A stretch of 64,000 bases of DNA from Bombiscardovia asteroides_K (GTDB taxonomy: Bacteria > Actinomycetota > Actinomycetes > Actinomycetales > Bifidobacteriaceae), in NCBI RefSeq assembly GCF_048001765.1, contig NZ_CP181447.1, forward strand, positions 1,054,001-1,118,000, read 5' to 3'. The position numbers and the translations under genes were made by a program. This document shows, piece by piece, positions 35,914-45,411 of this stretch (its first letter is position 1; each line of letters opens with the position of its first letter). The notes under the pieces were generated by a model that worked only from the letters and a program-made list of their open reading frames with translations, did no database searches and had not been told where the DNA came from.

Positions 35914-36516
35914 TTAGATGGCCGGGGCAGGCGGATCCAGGGGCGGACGGCCGCAGCCATTCAGGAAGCAGTCGTGCTGGTGGTCGTTGATCATGCCTGC
36001 CGCCTGGAGGAAGGAGTGGACCGTCACCGGTCCCAGGAAGCGCAGGCCCAGGTCGCGCATGTCCTTGCAGACGATGGCCGACAGGTGGTCGTAGCGCGGT
36101 ATGGAAGGGTCGTCCGGATAGTCGTGGTTGATAGTGAGCCCACCGGTGAAGGACCAGCAGTAGCGGTCGAATTCCTCTCCGGGAAATTGGCGGGCGATCA
36201 GGGCGGCGTTGGCCACCGTGGCTTCGATTTTCCGACGATTGCGGATGATGGCCGGATCGGCCATGAGAGAGTCGATCCGGTCCGCGTCGAATGCGGCGAC
36301 GGCCTGAATATCGAAGTTGTCGAAATCCCTGAAGAGGGCCTGACGACGATGCAGGACCAGCTTCCAGCTGAGCCCGCACTGGAATATCTCCAGGGAGAGC
36401 ATGGCGAAGAGCCTCCGGGAGCCGTGCAGGGGGCGGCCCCACTCATGGTCGTGGTAGCTGCGCATGAGTGGGTCGTCCACCCGTGCCCAGTCGCATCGAT
36501 GTGAAGGTTCGGCCAT
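35914..36516 (-). CDS. tag: DNA-3-methyladenine glycosylase I
   Basis: A 200-residue base-excision enzyme that removes 3-methyladenine. It shows the Tag family pattern: zinc-binding CDWAR near the N-terminus, YHDHEWGRPLHGSRRLFAML (about 21-40), LEIFQCGLSWKLVL, and the C-terminal His/Cys zinc ligands (HDCFLNGC). Normal length. It lies just upstream of uvrA on the same strand with about 105 bases between, giving a DNA-repair neighbourhood. Confidence 0.93.
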   Translation of the reverse strand: MAEPSHRCDWARVDDPLMRSYHDHEWGRPLHGSRRLFAMLSLEIFQCGLSWKLVLHRRQALFRDFDNFDIQAVAAFDADRIDSLMADPAIIRNRRKIEATVANAALIARQFPGEEFDRYCWSFTGGLTINHDYPDDPSIPRYDHLSAIVCKDMRDLGLRFLGPVTVHSFLQAAGMINDHQHDCFLNGCGRPPLDPPAPAI

Positions 36517-36700
36517 GCTGCACTCCCCTCTCCTGTGTTCGGCTTCAGGCTAGCACCGGCGGCCGCCCGGACCGGGTGGTCAATACCACCGAGCCAGACC
36601 GGTCGATTTAGAGTTGGAGCAGAGGCCGGTCGGCCCAGGCCCGGGGCAATCCCCATGGCGGCAGTACGGTTGCGGCCGGCAAGGAGAGGAAGCATGTGCC

Positions 36701-37891
36701 ATGACCGACAAGGACAATCCGCGCAAACTCTGGACCGACAATGAGGATCCGGTCGAGAGGGCCAAGCGCACCTCCCCTGCCATGCAGGGCAGCCAATCAA
36801 ATTCACACTCGTCATCGGCGACCCAGGAATCGAGAAATGGAAGTTCGGCATCTTCGGGTGCATCGGCTTCAAATTCATCGACTCCAAAGTCGTCTACTTC
36901 AAGTTCGTCTAGCTCAGGTTCATCGCCTTTGGGTGCACCGGCCAAAAGGTCTGATGATTCGTCGAAGAAGGCATCGACCGGAAAAACCGATGTCGATCAG
37001 ACCACCAAAGGAGGCGGCGCTCGCTCTGGAAGCAGCAGCAATGAGGCAGCGCAGGGATCAAATCAAGCAAAGCAGGGTGAGCCTGAAAAGGAACAGGAAT
37101 CCTCCAAGGGTCGCGGCTGGAAGCTCTTCGAGGACATTCTGCTTTGGGTGGCCTGGGTGGCCATGGTGGGCTTCAACGGCTATGCGGAGGTCTACCACTT
37201 CAATGGCACCACAGTTGGTGGCCTGGCTCGCAAGGTCGACCTCTGGATCATGCCCGCCGGCTACGTCTTCGCCATCTGGGGGATCATCTACATCGCTCTG
37301 GCCATCTGGCTCTTCCGCTTCTGCCTGGCGGGTCCCAGCCGCAAACGTCTTGGCTTCCTGCCCTTCACGCTGAGCGGGCTGCTCTTCGTGGCCACCTGCT
37401 GCCTGAACATCGCCTGGCTGGCCCTGTGGCATATGGAGCGCAACTTCTGGGCCCTGGTCATCATCCTCATTCTGACCGTGCTGGTCTGGATGCTCTACGC
37501 CCTGGTACGCAGGGATGCCACCAAGGCCGGAACCCCAACAGCCGCCAAGGCCCTGGACTGGATTCCCCTGTCCATCTACGCCAGCTGGCTGAGTGTGGCC
37601 ACCCTGGTCAACGCTGGATACATGGTTGTCGCCGGGCACAAGGTCGGCAATGCAGTACAGGGATTCGCCACCATCATCGTGGTCGGCGCCCTACTGGCCG
37701 TCGCTTATCTGATGAACAGGCATGGCAAGGACTGGGTCTTCGGCCTGGTGGTCATCTGGGCCTGCCTGGGCATCGGCATCAGGATCTTCTCCTTCGCGGC
37801 CGCCATGGGCGTGCTGGTCATCGCTCTGACCGCCGTGGGCGCCTTCCTGGTCTACTTCCCCTGGAACAAGTTCAGGCTGGTCCGCCGCTGA
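36701..37891 (+). CDS. TspO/MBR-related membrane protein with Ser-rich leader
   Basis: A 396-residue protein. Residues about 20-110 are low complexity (SSTSSSSSSGSSPLG, then KKASTGKTDVDQT), likely disordered. From about 145 come roughly eight hydrophobic helices. The core resembles the TspO tryptophan-rich sensory family: PAGYVFAIWGIIYIALAIW, LNIAWLALWHMER and IYASWLSVATLVNAGY line up with its helices. TspO proteins bind tetrapyrroles; whether this one does is unknown, and three extra C-terminal helices are atypical. ATG at 36701 follows AAGGAGAGGA. A terminator follows. Confidence 0.65.
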   Translation: MTDKDNPRKLWTDNEDPVERAKRTSPAMQGSQSNSHSSSATQESRNGSSASSGASASNSSTPKSSTSSSSSSGSSPLGAPAKRSDDSSKKASTGKTDVDQTTKGGGARSGSSSNEAAQGSNQAKQGEPEKEQESSKGRGWKLFEDILLWVAWVAMVGFNGYAEVYHFNGTTVGGLARKVDLWIMPAGYVFAIWGIIYIALAIWLFRFCLAGPSRKRLGFLPFTLSGLLFVATCCLNIAWLALWHMERNFWALVIILILTVLVWMLYALVRRDATKAGTPTAAKALDWIPLSIYASWLSVATLVNAGYMVVAGHKVGNAVQGFATIIVVGALLAVAYLMNRHGKDWVFGLVVIWACLGIGIRIFSFAAAMGVLVIALTAVGAFLVYFPWNKFRLVRR

Positions 37892-37912
37892 CCTATTCAT
37901 GACTGATCCATT

Positions 37913-37942
37913 GCCCCGTCAGCCGAGACGCACTGGCGGGGC
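37913..37942 (+). terminator. Terminator of the TspO-related gene
   Basis: GCCCCGTCAG (37913-37922) pairs with CTGGCGGGGC (37933-37942), one T-G pair, 10-base loop, followed by TTGCTTCTTGC, about 22 bases past the stop. Confidence 0.65.
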
Positions 37943-38008
37943 TTGCTTCTTGCTACCATGGTCCCTTGCAAGTTTTGAATCCACGAGGAAAGCGGGGTCG
38001 GAGGCGGC

Positions 38009-39610
38009 ATGGCTATTGAGGCGCAGGGACTTGAGATCCGAATAGGTGCCCGACTACTGCTGCAAGCCACCGATTTCCACGTGACCAAGGGCGACCGGAT
38101 TGGCCTGGTGGGCCGCAACGGTGCAGGCAAGACCACGCTGACCCGGGTCATCACCGGCGATATGCTTCCTTCGGCCGGCAAGGTGCGGGTGACCGGACAG
38201 CTGGGCTACCTGCCCCAGTCCACCCATGCGGGCGACTCCGAGCAGAGCGCCCTGGACCGGGTCATGAGCGCCAGGGACATCGCTTCCATCATCCAGCGGA
38301 TGCGCAAGGCCGAGACCGAGATGACCAGTCCTGATCCCAAGGTCATGGAAAAGGCCATGAAGCGCTACGACAAGGCCCAGCAGGACTTCGAGAACGCTGG
38401 CGGCTATGCGGCCCAATCGCAGGCCATCGTCATGGGCGAGAGCCTGGGGCTGAGCCAGGAGACCCTGCAGCAGGCACTGGGCACTCTCTCAGGCGGTCAG
38501 CGCCGGCGGGTCGAACTGGCCAGAATCCTCTTCTCCGACGCTGACACCCTGATTCTGGACGAGCCCACCAACCACTTGGATACCGACTCCATCGAATGGC
38601 TCAAGGGCTACCTGCGGCGGTTCGAGGGCGGCTTCCTGATCATTTCCCACTCCACCGAGCTGCTGGACGAGACCGTCAACCGCATCTGGCACCTGGATGC
38701 CCAGCGCTCCTGCATCGACATGTACACCATGGGATGGAAAGCCTACCTGCGCCAGAGGGTGGTGGACGAGGAACGCCGCCGCCGTGAACGCGAGGTGGCC
38801 GAGAAGAAGGCCGATCGGCTGATGCGGCAGGGCATCCGTCTGCATGCCAAGGCCACCAAGGCCGTAGCTGCTCAAAATATGATGCGCCGTGCCCAGCGTC
38901 TGCTGGCCGACACCCAGGAGGCGGAAAAGGCCGAAAAGGTGGCCGATTTGCGCTTCCCGGATCCAGCACCCTGCGGCCGCACGCCCATCATGGCCGAGGA
39001 CCTGTCCAAGGCCTACGGCTCCAACATCGTCTTCGCCGGCATCAACCTGGCCATCGACAAGGGCTCCCGGGTGGTCATCCTGGGATACAACGGCGCTGGC
39101 AAGACCACTACCCTGCGGTTGCTGGCAGGCATCGAGCAGCCCGACACGGGCAAGGTGACCCTGGGGCATGGAGCCAAGATCGGCTACTTCGCCCAGGAGC
39201 ATGACACCCTTGATAACGACGTCACCGTTCTGGAGAATCTACAGCATGTGGCCCCCGACCTGGACAACACCCAGGCGCGGACCATTTTGGGCTCCTTCCT
39301 CTTCTCAGGGGACGATGCCATGAAGCCCACCAAGGTGCTTTCCGGCGGCGAGAAGACCCGCCTGGCCCTGGCCACCCTGGTGACCAGCCGGGCCAACGTC
39401 CTGCTGCTGGACGAGCCCACCAACAACCTGGATCCCGCCTCGCGTGACGAGATACTCAAGGCCATAGCCAAGTACGAGGGAGCCATCGTGCTGGTCACCC
39501 ACGATGAGGGTGCCGTCAAGGCCCTCAACCCTGAGCGGGTGCTGCTTATGCCCGACGGTGACGAGGACCTCTGGAGCGACGACTACCTGGATCTGGTGGC
39601 CGAGGAGTAG
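38009..39610 (+). CDS. ABC-F family ATPase (ribosome-associated type)
   Basis: A 533-residue cytoplasmic protein with two ABC domains and no membrane segment. Walker A motifs GRNGAGKTT (about 35) and GYNGAGKTT (about 355), signatures LSGGQRRRVELARI and LSGGEKTRLALATL, Walker B LILDEPTNHLD and LLLDEPTNNLD. The charged linker (ERRRREREVAEKKADRLMRQ) matches the ABC-F domain that reaches the ribosomal tRNA sites. Some members confer antibiotic resistance, others act in translation; this one cannot be assigned further. Confidence 0.9.
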   Translation: MAIEAQGLEIRIGARLLLQATDFHVTKGDRIGLVGRNGAGKTTLTRVITGDMLPSAGKVRVTGQLGYLPQSTHAGDSEQSALDRVMSARDIASIIQRMRKAETEMTSPDPKVMEKAMKRYDKAQQDFENAGGYAAQSQAIVMGESLGLSQETLQQALGTLSGGQRRRVELARILFSDADTLILDEPTNHLDTDSIEWLKGYLRRFEGGFLIISHSTELLDETVNRIWHLDAQRSCIDMYTMGWKAYLRQRVVDEERRRREREVAEKKADRLMRQGIRLHAKATKAVAAQNMMRRAQRLLADTQEAEKAEKVADLRFPDPAPCGRTPIMAEDLSKAYGSNIVFAGINLAIDKGSRVVILGYNGAGKTTTLRLLAGIEQPDTGKVTLGHGAKIGYFAQEHDTLDNDVTVLENLQHVAPDLDNTQARTILGSFLFSGDDAMKPTKVLSGGEKTRLALATLVTSRANVLLLDEPTNNLDPASRDEILKAIAKYEGAIVLVTHDEGAVKALNPERVLLMPDGDEDLWSDDYLDLVAEE

Positions 39611-39634
39611 GTAGCCACAATAGTCAAAAGCGGG

Positions 39635-40324
39635 TCAGTCGTCCTCCCCCAGGACCTCCACCTCTTTGACCCCTGGAGTCTGGCCTATGGATTCGACCAG
39701 CTCGGTCACGTCGCCCTTGCCCAGCAGGTTGACAGTGACATCGGCGCCCTTCCAGGCGTCCCGGTGGAGCTCATGGATGGTCAGCACCCGGGACTCGAAG
39801 CCCATGCGGGTGGCCAGCAACAGGGATTCACGCAGACAGCCGTGGCCGTCCTGATATACGATGCGCAGGACCGTATTCTGACGGTTGCGCAGGAACCACT
39901 TGAGAATGGGCGCGATAACCAGAACTGCCAGAAAGTAGAAGACGACCGTCAGGATGGCGATGGCGAAAAGCTGGACCCCGCAGGCCATGCCAACGGCAGC
40001 GGCCACCCAGATGGCGCTGGCCGTGGTCAGACCCTTGACCGAATCATGGTTGAAGAAGATGACTCCGGCGCCAATGAAGCCGATGCCCGAGGCCACCCCG
40101 GCTGCAATTCGCGAGGCATCCCAGGAATAATTCCCAACAGCGGCCTGGATGCCGTAGAGGGAGACCATGGTGAACAGGCAGCTGCCCAGGCCCACCAGAA
40201 TATGGGTGCGGATGCCAGCGTCGTGTTTGAGGAACTCACGCTCGAAGCCGATCAGGCCGCAGAGAACCACCGTCAGGACCACTGCCAAAATTTGGCCCTG
40301 GTTCGGCATTGCGAATCCCTGCAT
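39635..40324 (-). CDS. MgtC/SapB family membrane protein
   Basis: A 229-residue membrane protein. The N-terminal hydrophobic domain has the MgtC family pattern CGLIGFEREFLKHDAGIRTHILVG, then GFIGAGVIFF and GLTTASAIWVAAAVGMACG. The C-terminal domain (about 150-229) is ACT-like (TVLRIVYQDGHGCLRESLLL ... TPGVKEVEVLG). In pathogens MgtC tunes F-type ATPase and Mg2+/ATP levels; the role here is unknown. The ATG at 40324 follows GAAAGGA; the in-frame codon at 40405 lacks one. It is convergent with ABC-F and divergent from nnr. Confidence 0.88.
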   Translation of the reverse strand: MQGFAMPNQGQILAVVLTVVLCGLIGFEREFLKHDAGIRTHILVGLGSCLFTMVSLYGIQAAVGNYSWDASRIAAGVASGIGFIGAGVIFFNHDSVKGLTTASAIWVAAAVGMACGVQLFAIAILTVVFYFLAVLVIAPILKWFLRNRQNTVLRIVYQDGHGCLRESLLLATRMGFESRVLTIHELHRDAWKGADVTVNLLGKGDVTELVESIGQTPGVKEVEVLGEDD

Positions 40325-40435
40325 GATTTCCTTTCCTGCCCTCGTAAATAGGCTGACTTTATAACGCTTGCAGGACAAGGCCATCGGATAGAGTGGAGCC
40401 AGCACGTGGACCTGTTGAATGAGGGGTGTGATGCC

Positions 40436-42343
40436 ATGAAGCCGTCACCAGATGAACGCCGCGAAGCCCGCCGGACCCTGGCTACCAGCGCCTATACCGC
40501 CGACATGATCCGATCCTTGGAGCAGCCGTTTTTGGACGACGGGGTTCCCCTGATGCGTATCGCCGCCGGGTCCCTGGCCTCCGTGGCTGACATCATGCTG
40601 ACCCAGGCCGGGCTGGAGCCGGCAGGAGCCAGGATCGTCCTGCTGGCAGGGGCTGGCAACAATGGCGGCGACGGGCTCTATGCCTCGGCGGATCTGGCCG
40701 GGCACGGGGCCGATGTGACGGTGGTGGCGACCGGGCGAAGCCTGCACCAGGGCGGATTGGATGCCCTTTTGCGCGCCGGTGGAGTCGTCACGGCCCTGGA
40801 TCCACAGGCAGCCATCCAGGGCTGCGAGGCACCAGCTGGGCCGGACCAGGCTTCCGAGGAGCTGGACCAGGCCCTGGATCTGTGCCGACAGGCGGATCTG
40901 ATTATCGATGCCATGACCGGTATCGGTCTCAAGGGGGCGCTGCGCGGCATTCCAGCCGCCCTGGCCGCAGAACTGGGTATGGAGAGCGGCCTGCCCGACA
41001 GGCCAGCCTGGCACGACCCCGCCGGACAGGATGGGCCTCTGGTGCTGGCTGTGGATACTCCCTCCGGCGTGGACATCGATGAAGGCACCCTACCCGGGGC
41101 CTATATCCCGGCTGATGTGACCGTGACCATGGGGGCCATGAAGCCCTGCCTGATGTTGCCCCCGGCCGCCTACGTCTGCGGCAGAATCATCCTGGTGGAC
41201 TTCGGCTTCGATACCTCGGCACTGGTTCCCAGCGTCTCCTGCATGGAAGCCGAGGACTGCGCGGGACTTATGCGGGCGCCCCGGGTAAATGACACCAAGT
41301 ACACCAGGGGTGTGGTCGGCCTGGTCACTGGATCCGCTCTCTACCATGGTGCCGGGCTGCTTTCCAGCAGGGCTGCGGCCAGCGGCAACGTGGGTATGAT
41401 TCGCTACTGCGGCCCCGAACAGGTGGGCAACCTGATTCTTCAGGAGCTGCCCGAAACGGTTCTAGGTCTCGGAAGAGTCGAGTCCTGGGTGCTGGGTTCG
41501 GGCGTGCCCACCCGACAGGCCCAGGAGGCTGCCGGGCCTGAGGGCCAGGACGAACAGCGGGACCTGATTGCCGACATACTTAATCGTCAGGCTGCGGACC
41601 TGGACGAGGATGATGCAGCGGCCGACCCGCCGGTGGTGGCCGATGCCGGAGCCCTGGATCTGCTGCCGGACCGGCTGGGCCCGCGTACCGTGCTGACCCC
41701 GCATGCCGGCGAGATGGCCGCCCTGCTCAACTCGCATGGAGAGAACGTGGACGGCGACCAGGTCATGGCCGAACCCCTGCGATGGGCTGTCCGCGCCTGC
41801 CAACTGACCGGGGCCACCATTCTGCTCAAGGGGGCCATCACTCTGGTCGTCGGCGAGGACGGCACCGACCGCCCCCGGGTCATGACCACCGGTTTCGGCC
41901 CGGCCTGGCTATCCACGGCCGGATCAGGGGACGTGCTCTCCGGAACCATCGGGGCCATGCTGGCCCAGAATGCCGGACCGATCCAGGATGATGCCACACT
42001 GATGGTGGATCTGACGGCTGCCGCGGCCTTCCTGCACGGACTGGCAGGCTCTCTGGCCAGCGGCGGCAGGCAGACCGGTTGGGAGCAGCCGCTGATTTTC
42101 GACCCCCGCAAACCCCAGGATTTCGCCGATTTGGTAGCCGAGGACAACCAATCGGAAGGTCACGGGACTGTTGCAGGACCCATGGGACAGCCAATTCGCG
42201 CCGGACAGGTTGCCGATGCCCTGCCCAGGGCCATAGGGCTGGTCATGTCAAGAGCCGAGGGGGCTGCTGACCAGATGGACCAGTCCGCCCAGGATGGGGA
42301 CGATGCCTCCCTCTTCTTCGAGAACAGCTCGCTCTGGTTCTAA
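40436..42343 (+). CDS. nnr: Bifunctional NAD(P)H-hydrate epimerase/dehydratase
   Basis: A 635-residue repair enzyme for hydrated NADH/NADPH: N-terminal epimerase (NnrE; GAGNNGGDGLYASADLAGHG, MTGIGLKGALRGIP, AVDTPSGVDIDEG) and C-terminal ADP-dependent dehydratase (NnrD; LTPHAGEMAALL, ATILLKGAITLV, STAGSGDVLSGTIGAMLAQ). The length exceeds typical because of acidic linkers (LDEDDAAADPP) and a tail after the kinase-like domain. ATG at 40436 has GAGGGG upstream; a GTG at 40406 is possible. It precedes gpmA by about 28 bases. Confidence 0.92.
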   Translation: MKPSPDERREARRTLATSAYTADMIRSLEQPFLDDGVPLMRIAAGSLASVADIMLTQAGLEPAGARIVLLAGAGNNGGDGLYASADLAGHGADVTVVATGRSLHQGGLDALLRAGGVVTALDPQAAIQGCEAPAGPDQASEELDQALDLCRQADLIIDAMTGIGLKGALRGIPAALAAELGMESGLPDRPAWHDPAGQDGPLVLAVDTPSGVDIDEGTLPGAYIPADVTVTMGAMKPCLMLPPAAYVCGRIILVDFGFDTSALVPSVSCMEAEDCAGLMRAPRVNDTKYTRGVVGLVTGSALYHGAGLLSSRAAASGNVGMIRYCGPEQVGNLILQELPETVLGLGRVESWVLGSGVPTRQAQEAAGPEGQDEQRDLIADILNRQAADLDEDDAAADPPVVADAGALDLLPDRLGPRTVLTPHAGEMAALLNSHGENVDGDQVMAEPLRWAVRACQLTGATILLKGAITLVVGEDGTDRPRVMTTGFGPAWLSTAGSGDVLSGTIGAMLAQNAGPIQDDATLMVDLTAAAAFLHGLAGSLASGGRQTGWEQPLIFDPRKPQDFADLVAEDNQSEGHGTVAGPMGQPIRAGQVADALPRAIGLVMSRAEGAADQMDQSAQDGDDASLFFENSSLWF

Positions 42344-42371
42344 ACACGTCATCAGAAAAGGAGTCGATTTG

Positions 42372-43154
42372 GTGACCTCGCAGCTCATCGTCATGCGTCA
42401 TGGGGAAAGCGTCTGGACTCAGAAGTCGGTCAACCGTTTCGCAGGTTGGGTGGACGTGCCTCTGACGGAACGCGGACTGCAACAGGCCCGTCATGCCGGA
42501 CAGCTGCTCAAGAAATCGGGCCTGCTGCCTGACCTGGTCTTCACCTCCCTGCTGACCCGCAGCATCATCACCGCCAACACGGTCCTGGACCTGGTCGATC
42601 GGGCCTGGATTCCGGTGGAGCGCACCTGGAGGCTGAATGAACGCCACTATGGCGACTTCCAGGGACAGACGCGACCGGCCATGCTGGAACGCTACGGTCA
42701 GCAGCAATTCGATAGCTACCGGCGTTCCTATGATGTTCGGCCGCCTGCCATCGCAACCGATTCACCATACTTTCAGGGACAGGATCCGCGCTATGCCCCG
42801 TTCATGTGCGATGGACTGGACAGCCAGAATCCGGCAGACATCCGCGCCGAGTGCCTCAAGGACCTGCTGCTCCGCCTGCATCCCTACTGGCGTAGCCGGA
42901 TAGCACCCAACCTGGCCCAGGGCCGTACTGTGCTCATCGTCACCCACGGTTCCGTGGTCCGCAGTCTGATCAAGGTCCTTGAAGATGTTGACGACAAGGA
43001 TATCCGATCCATTAACGTGCCCACCGGCGTACCTATGGTCTACAGCTTCGAGACCGATGGGGACGGCAACCCCCAGGTCCAGGGTCCGGGTCGCTATCTG
43101 GACCAGGAGGCCGCCAAGCAGGGTATGGCTGAAACCGTGGCCCTGGGCCGATAG
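42372..43154 (+). CDS. gpmA: 2,3-bisphosphoglycerate-dependent phosphoglycerate mutase
   Basis: A 260-residue enzyme converting 3- to 2-phosphoglycerate. Catalytic His in IVMRHGESVWTQKSVNRFAGW, then FTSLLTRSIITANTVLD, LNERHYGDFQG (the ERHYG motif) and the second catalytic His in VLIVTHGSVVRSLIK. GTG at 42372 with AAAAGGAG upstream is chosen; TTG three bases before is possible. It lies after nnr and before a LysR gene on the same strand. Confidence 0.93.
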   Translation: MTSQLIVMRHGESVWTQKSVNRFAGWVDVPLTERGLQQARHAGQLLKKSGLLPDLVFTSLLTRSIITANTVLDLVDRAWIPVERTWRLNERHYGDFQGQTRPAMLERYGQQQFDSYRRSYDVRPPAIATDSPYFQGQDPRYAPFMCDGLDSQNPADIRAECLKDLLLRLHPYWRSRIAPNLAQGRTVLIVTHGSVVRSLIKVLEDVDDKDIRSINVPTGVPMVYSFETDGDGNPQVQGPGRYLDQEAAKQGMAETVALGR

Positions 43155-43178
43155 AGCCTTGGGTATAGATTGGCTTAT

Positions 43179-44117
43179 ATGACACTGCTCCAACTGCGCT
43201 ACATCGTCAAGATTGTCGAATGCGGCTCCATGAACGAGGCCTCGCACGAGCTCTACATCTCCCAGCCTGCCCTGAGTTCATCGGTCAAGGAGCTGGAGAA
43301 CGAGCTGGGCATCGAGATCTTCACCCGCCACTCCCAAGGGATCGCTCTGACCGTGGACGGGGCGGAATTCCTGACCTACGCCCGGCAGATCCTGGACCAG
43401 ACCGACCTGCTGGAGGCCCGCTATCGGCAGGTCAGGCCCCGCAAGCAGCTCTGCCGGGTCTCCACCCAGCACTACATGTTCGCAGTGGAAGCGTTCGTGG
43501 AAATGATCAATTCCATCGATTCGGACGAGTACGAATTCACCATTCGGGAGACACGCACCAGGGACATCATCGACCAGGTAGCCACCCTCCAGTCCGAGAT
43601 CGGCATCATCTACGAGTCCGATTTCAACAAACGGGTCCTTTCCAAGATGCTCCGAGAGAAGCACCTGGACTTCCATCCACTCTTCAGAGCGGACCTGCAT
43701 GTCTTCATCGCCCGGACCAACCCCCTGGCCGATCGGGCCATGGTGACCATGAAGGATCTGGAGCCCTATCCCTTCCTGCAATATGAGCAGGGCGAGGAGG
43801 GCTCCTTCTACTTTGCCGAGGAGGCGGTCTGGCCCGACTACTCCCCCAAGCAGATCACTGTGAGCGACCGGGCCACCATGCTCAACTTCATCGTGGGACT
43901 GAACGCTTACACGGTCTGCACCGGCATCGACAACGAGGACCTGAACAACGAAAAGATCGTCAGCGTTCCCCTGGAGTCGGATGAATCCATGTTGGTGGGT
44001 TGGATCGTCAACAGCCGGACCAAGCTGTCCCACGCCGCCGAACTCTACTTGGACAAGCTGCGCCAAGTGGTATCCAAGCACGGATATTCGCTGATCGAAC
44101 AAGAGCCAGGCGAGTAA
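43179..44117 (+). CDS. LysR-family transcriptional regulator
   Basis: A 312-residue regulator. HTH at 1-60 (MTLLQLRYIVKIVECGSMNEAS then ISQPALSSSVKELENELGIEI). The effector domain (about 90-300) includes the acidic C-terminal half YLDKLRQVVSKHG. It resembles CysB/CbbR-type members, but the ligand cannot be read. The upstream neighbours nnr and gpmA are on the same strand, and the gene is convergent with the DsbA-like gene (gap about 19 bases). Unusually for a LysR gene, nothing is divergent from it. ATG at 43179 was preferred over TTG at 43170. Confidence 0.88.
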   Translation: MTLLQLRYIVKIVECGSMNEASHELYISQPALSSSVKELENELGIEIFTRHSQGIALTVDGAEFLTYARQILDQTDLLEARYRQVRPRKQLCRVSTQHYMFAVEAFVEMINSIDSDEYEFTIRETRTRDIIDQVATLQSEIGIIYESDFNKRVLSKMLREKHLDFHPLFRADLHVFIARTNPLADRAMVTMKDLEPYPFLQYEQGEEGSFYFAEEAVWPDYSPKQITVSDRATMLNFIVGLNAYTVCTGIDNEDLNNEKIVSVPLESDESMLVGWIVNSRTKLSHAAELYLDKLRQVVSKHGYSLIEQEPGE

Positions 44118-44136
44118 CAGCAAAACAAGCGACGGG

Positions 44137-45255
44137 TTACCGTACTTTCAGCGCTTTTCCTTGGGCACCGATGGAGGGCATCTTACCCTGGTGGCCCACA
44201 TCCTGCGATTTGAGTCCCAGGGCCTTGAGCAGGGCCCGGTCCAGATGTTCCAAGCCTCCCTGGCTCTTTGCGGCTGCGGTCAGATCCCAAACCTTGCCGT
44301 TGATCATGATGGTGGGTGTTGAGAACTCGCCCTTGGTGTCCTTGGCATCCTTCCGGGTGATGGCGTAGTCATTGACCTTGTCCACCCATGGCCTGTAGGT
44401 GCCCTGGGCGAAACGGTCCGCCAAGGACCTGGGCACCCCAGCTCCCACGGCCTGGTCGGCCAGGCGCGCGTCGGAGACGGCCTGATAGGAGCGTTCATCA
44501 GGCTGGAAGTCGGTGGCAAAAATGGCGGCGGCGAAGGCCGGCAGATGATCCGGGTCCTCCTGGGCCACCATAGCCAGGGCGTTGTCCACGCGACTGGAGT
44601 ACTCGTCACTTGAGGCTGAATCCAGGAAATTCAAAAAGTTGTAGGTGACGTTGATCTGGCCGGCGCTGATCATGTGCTGCAGCTGGGGATCGATGACCCG
44701 GCCCACCTTGCCGCACCAGGGGCACATGGGGTCCATGAAGATCTCAAGGGTGGGCGCATCGGCAACTTTCTTCTTGCTACCGACCCCCTTGGCCGAAACG
44801 GTCAGCCCTCCCTGGTCGTCGGCCACCGATGGCTTAACAGCGACCTCCTGCAGATCCTTATAGGCCGTGGCGTCTCCGCTGGGAGCCTGACTGACTTGCG
44901 CGGTCGATGCTCCGGATGAAGCCTTTTGGGCAGACTGGCCGACTCCAGAATGTTTTGCCCATAGCATGTATATGCCTGCCGCAAGCACCAGCACAAGAGC
45001 CACCGCCACCAGTATCAACGGAAGCCTCCGCAAGCGCTGTGCAGACGCACTTTCTTCAGGCTCGCTCTCCTGAGGCTGGGCTGTTTCGGCCGGTTTCCCA
45101 TCAGTCGCAATATGACCATCGGCAGGTTCTGCTGCATCCGAAGGTTTCACTGCGTCAGCTGCTGTGGCCGAAGCGGCGGGCTTGGCCGCATCCACCGCGT
45201 CGACCTCAGTCCGGTCCGGTTCCTCATGACCGTTCTGCTCCAGTGGTTTCGTCAT
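44137..45255 (-). CDS. Membrane-anchored DsbA-like thioredoxin-fold protein
   Basis: A 372-residue protein. Residues 1-70 are an acidic, Ala-rich cytoplasmic segment; one hydrophobic helix (LPLILVAVALVLVLAAGIYML, about 78-98); then an extracytoplasmic DsbA-family domain with the active-site FMDPMCPWCGKVGRV (about 175-190) and cis-Pro loop EFSTPTIMINGKVW. It probably oxidises or isomerises disulfides in exported proteins, or acts as a peptidase-like thioredoxin; the partner is unknown. It lies downstream of pyrE, on the same strand, after a hairpin. Confidence 0.85.
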   Translation of the reverse strand: MTKPLEQNGHEEPDRTEVDAVDAAKPAASATAADAVKPSDAAEPADGHIATDGKPAETAQPQESEPEESASAQRLRRLPLILVAVALVLVLAAGIYMLWAKHSGVGQSAQKASSGASTAQVSQAPSGDATAYKDLQEVAVKPSVADDQGGLTVSAKGVGSKKKVADAPTLEIFMDPMCPWCGKVGRVIDPQLQHMISAGQINVTYNFLNFLDSASSDEYSSRVDNALAMVAQEDPDHLPAFAAAIFATDFQPDERSYQAVSDARLADQAVGAGVPRSLADRFAQGTYRPWVDKVNDYAITRKDAKDTKGEFSTPTIMINGKVWDLTAAAKSQGGLEHLDRALLKALGLKSQDVGHQGKMPSIGAQGKALKVR

Positions 45256-45320
45256 GATCCATGGCCTTCCTTGCGATGATGATCCGTCGGCCTGCCCGTC
45301 GGATCCTTACCAATCTACAC

Positions 45321-45346
45321 GAGGGTCATCCGGCAGAATGACCCTC
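45321..45346. terminator. Hairpin between pyrE and the DsbA-like gene
   Basis: GAGGGTCAT (45321-45329) and ATGACCCTC (45338-45346), perfect 9-base stem with an 8-base loop, about 65 bases after the pyrE stop. It may terminate the pyrimidine operon; no T run. Confidence 0.45.
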
Positions 45347-45411
45347 CGAAGAATGTGCGTCAATGTGGCCTGAATGCACAATTCGCATGACGATATGTGT
45401 CTGGCATTCGC

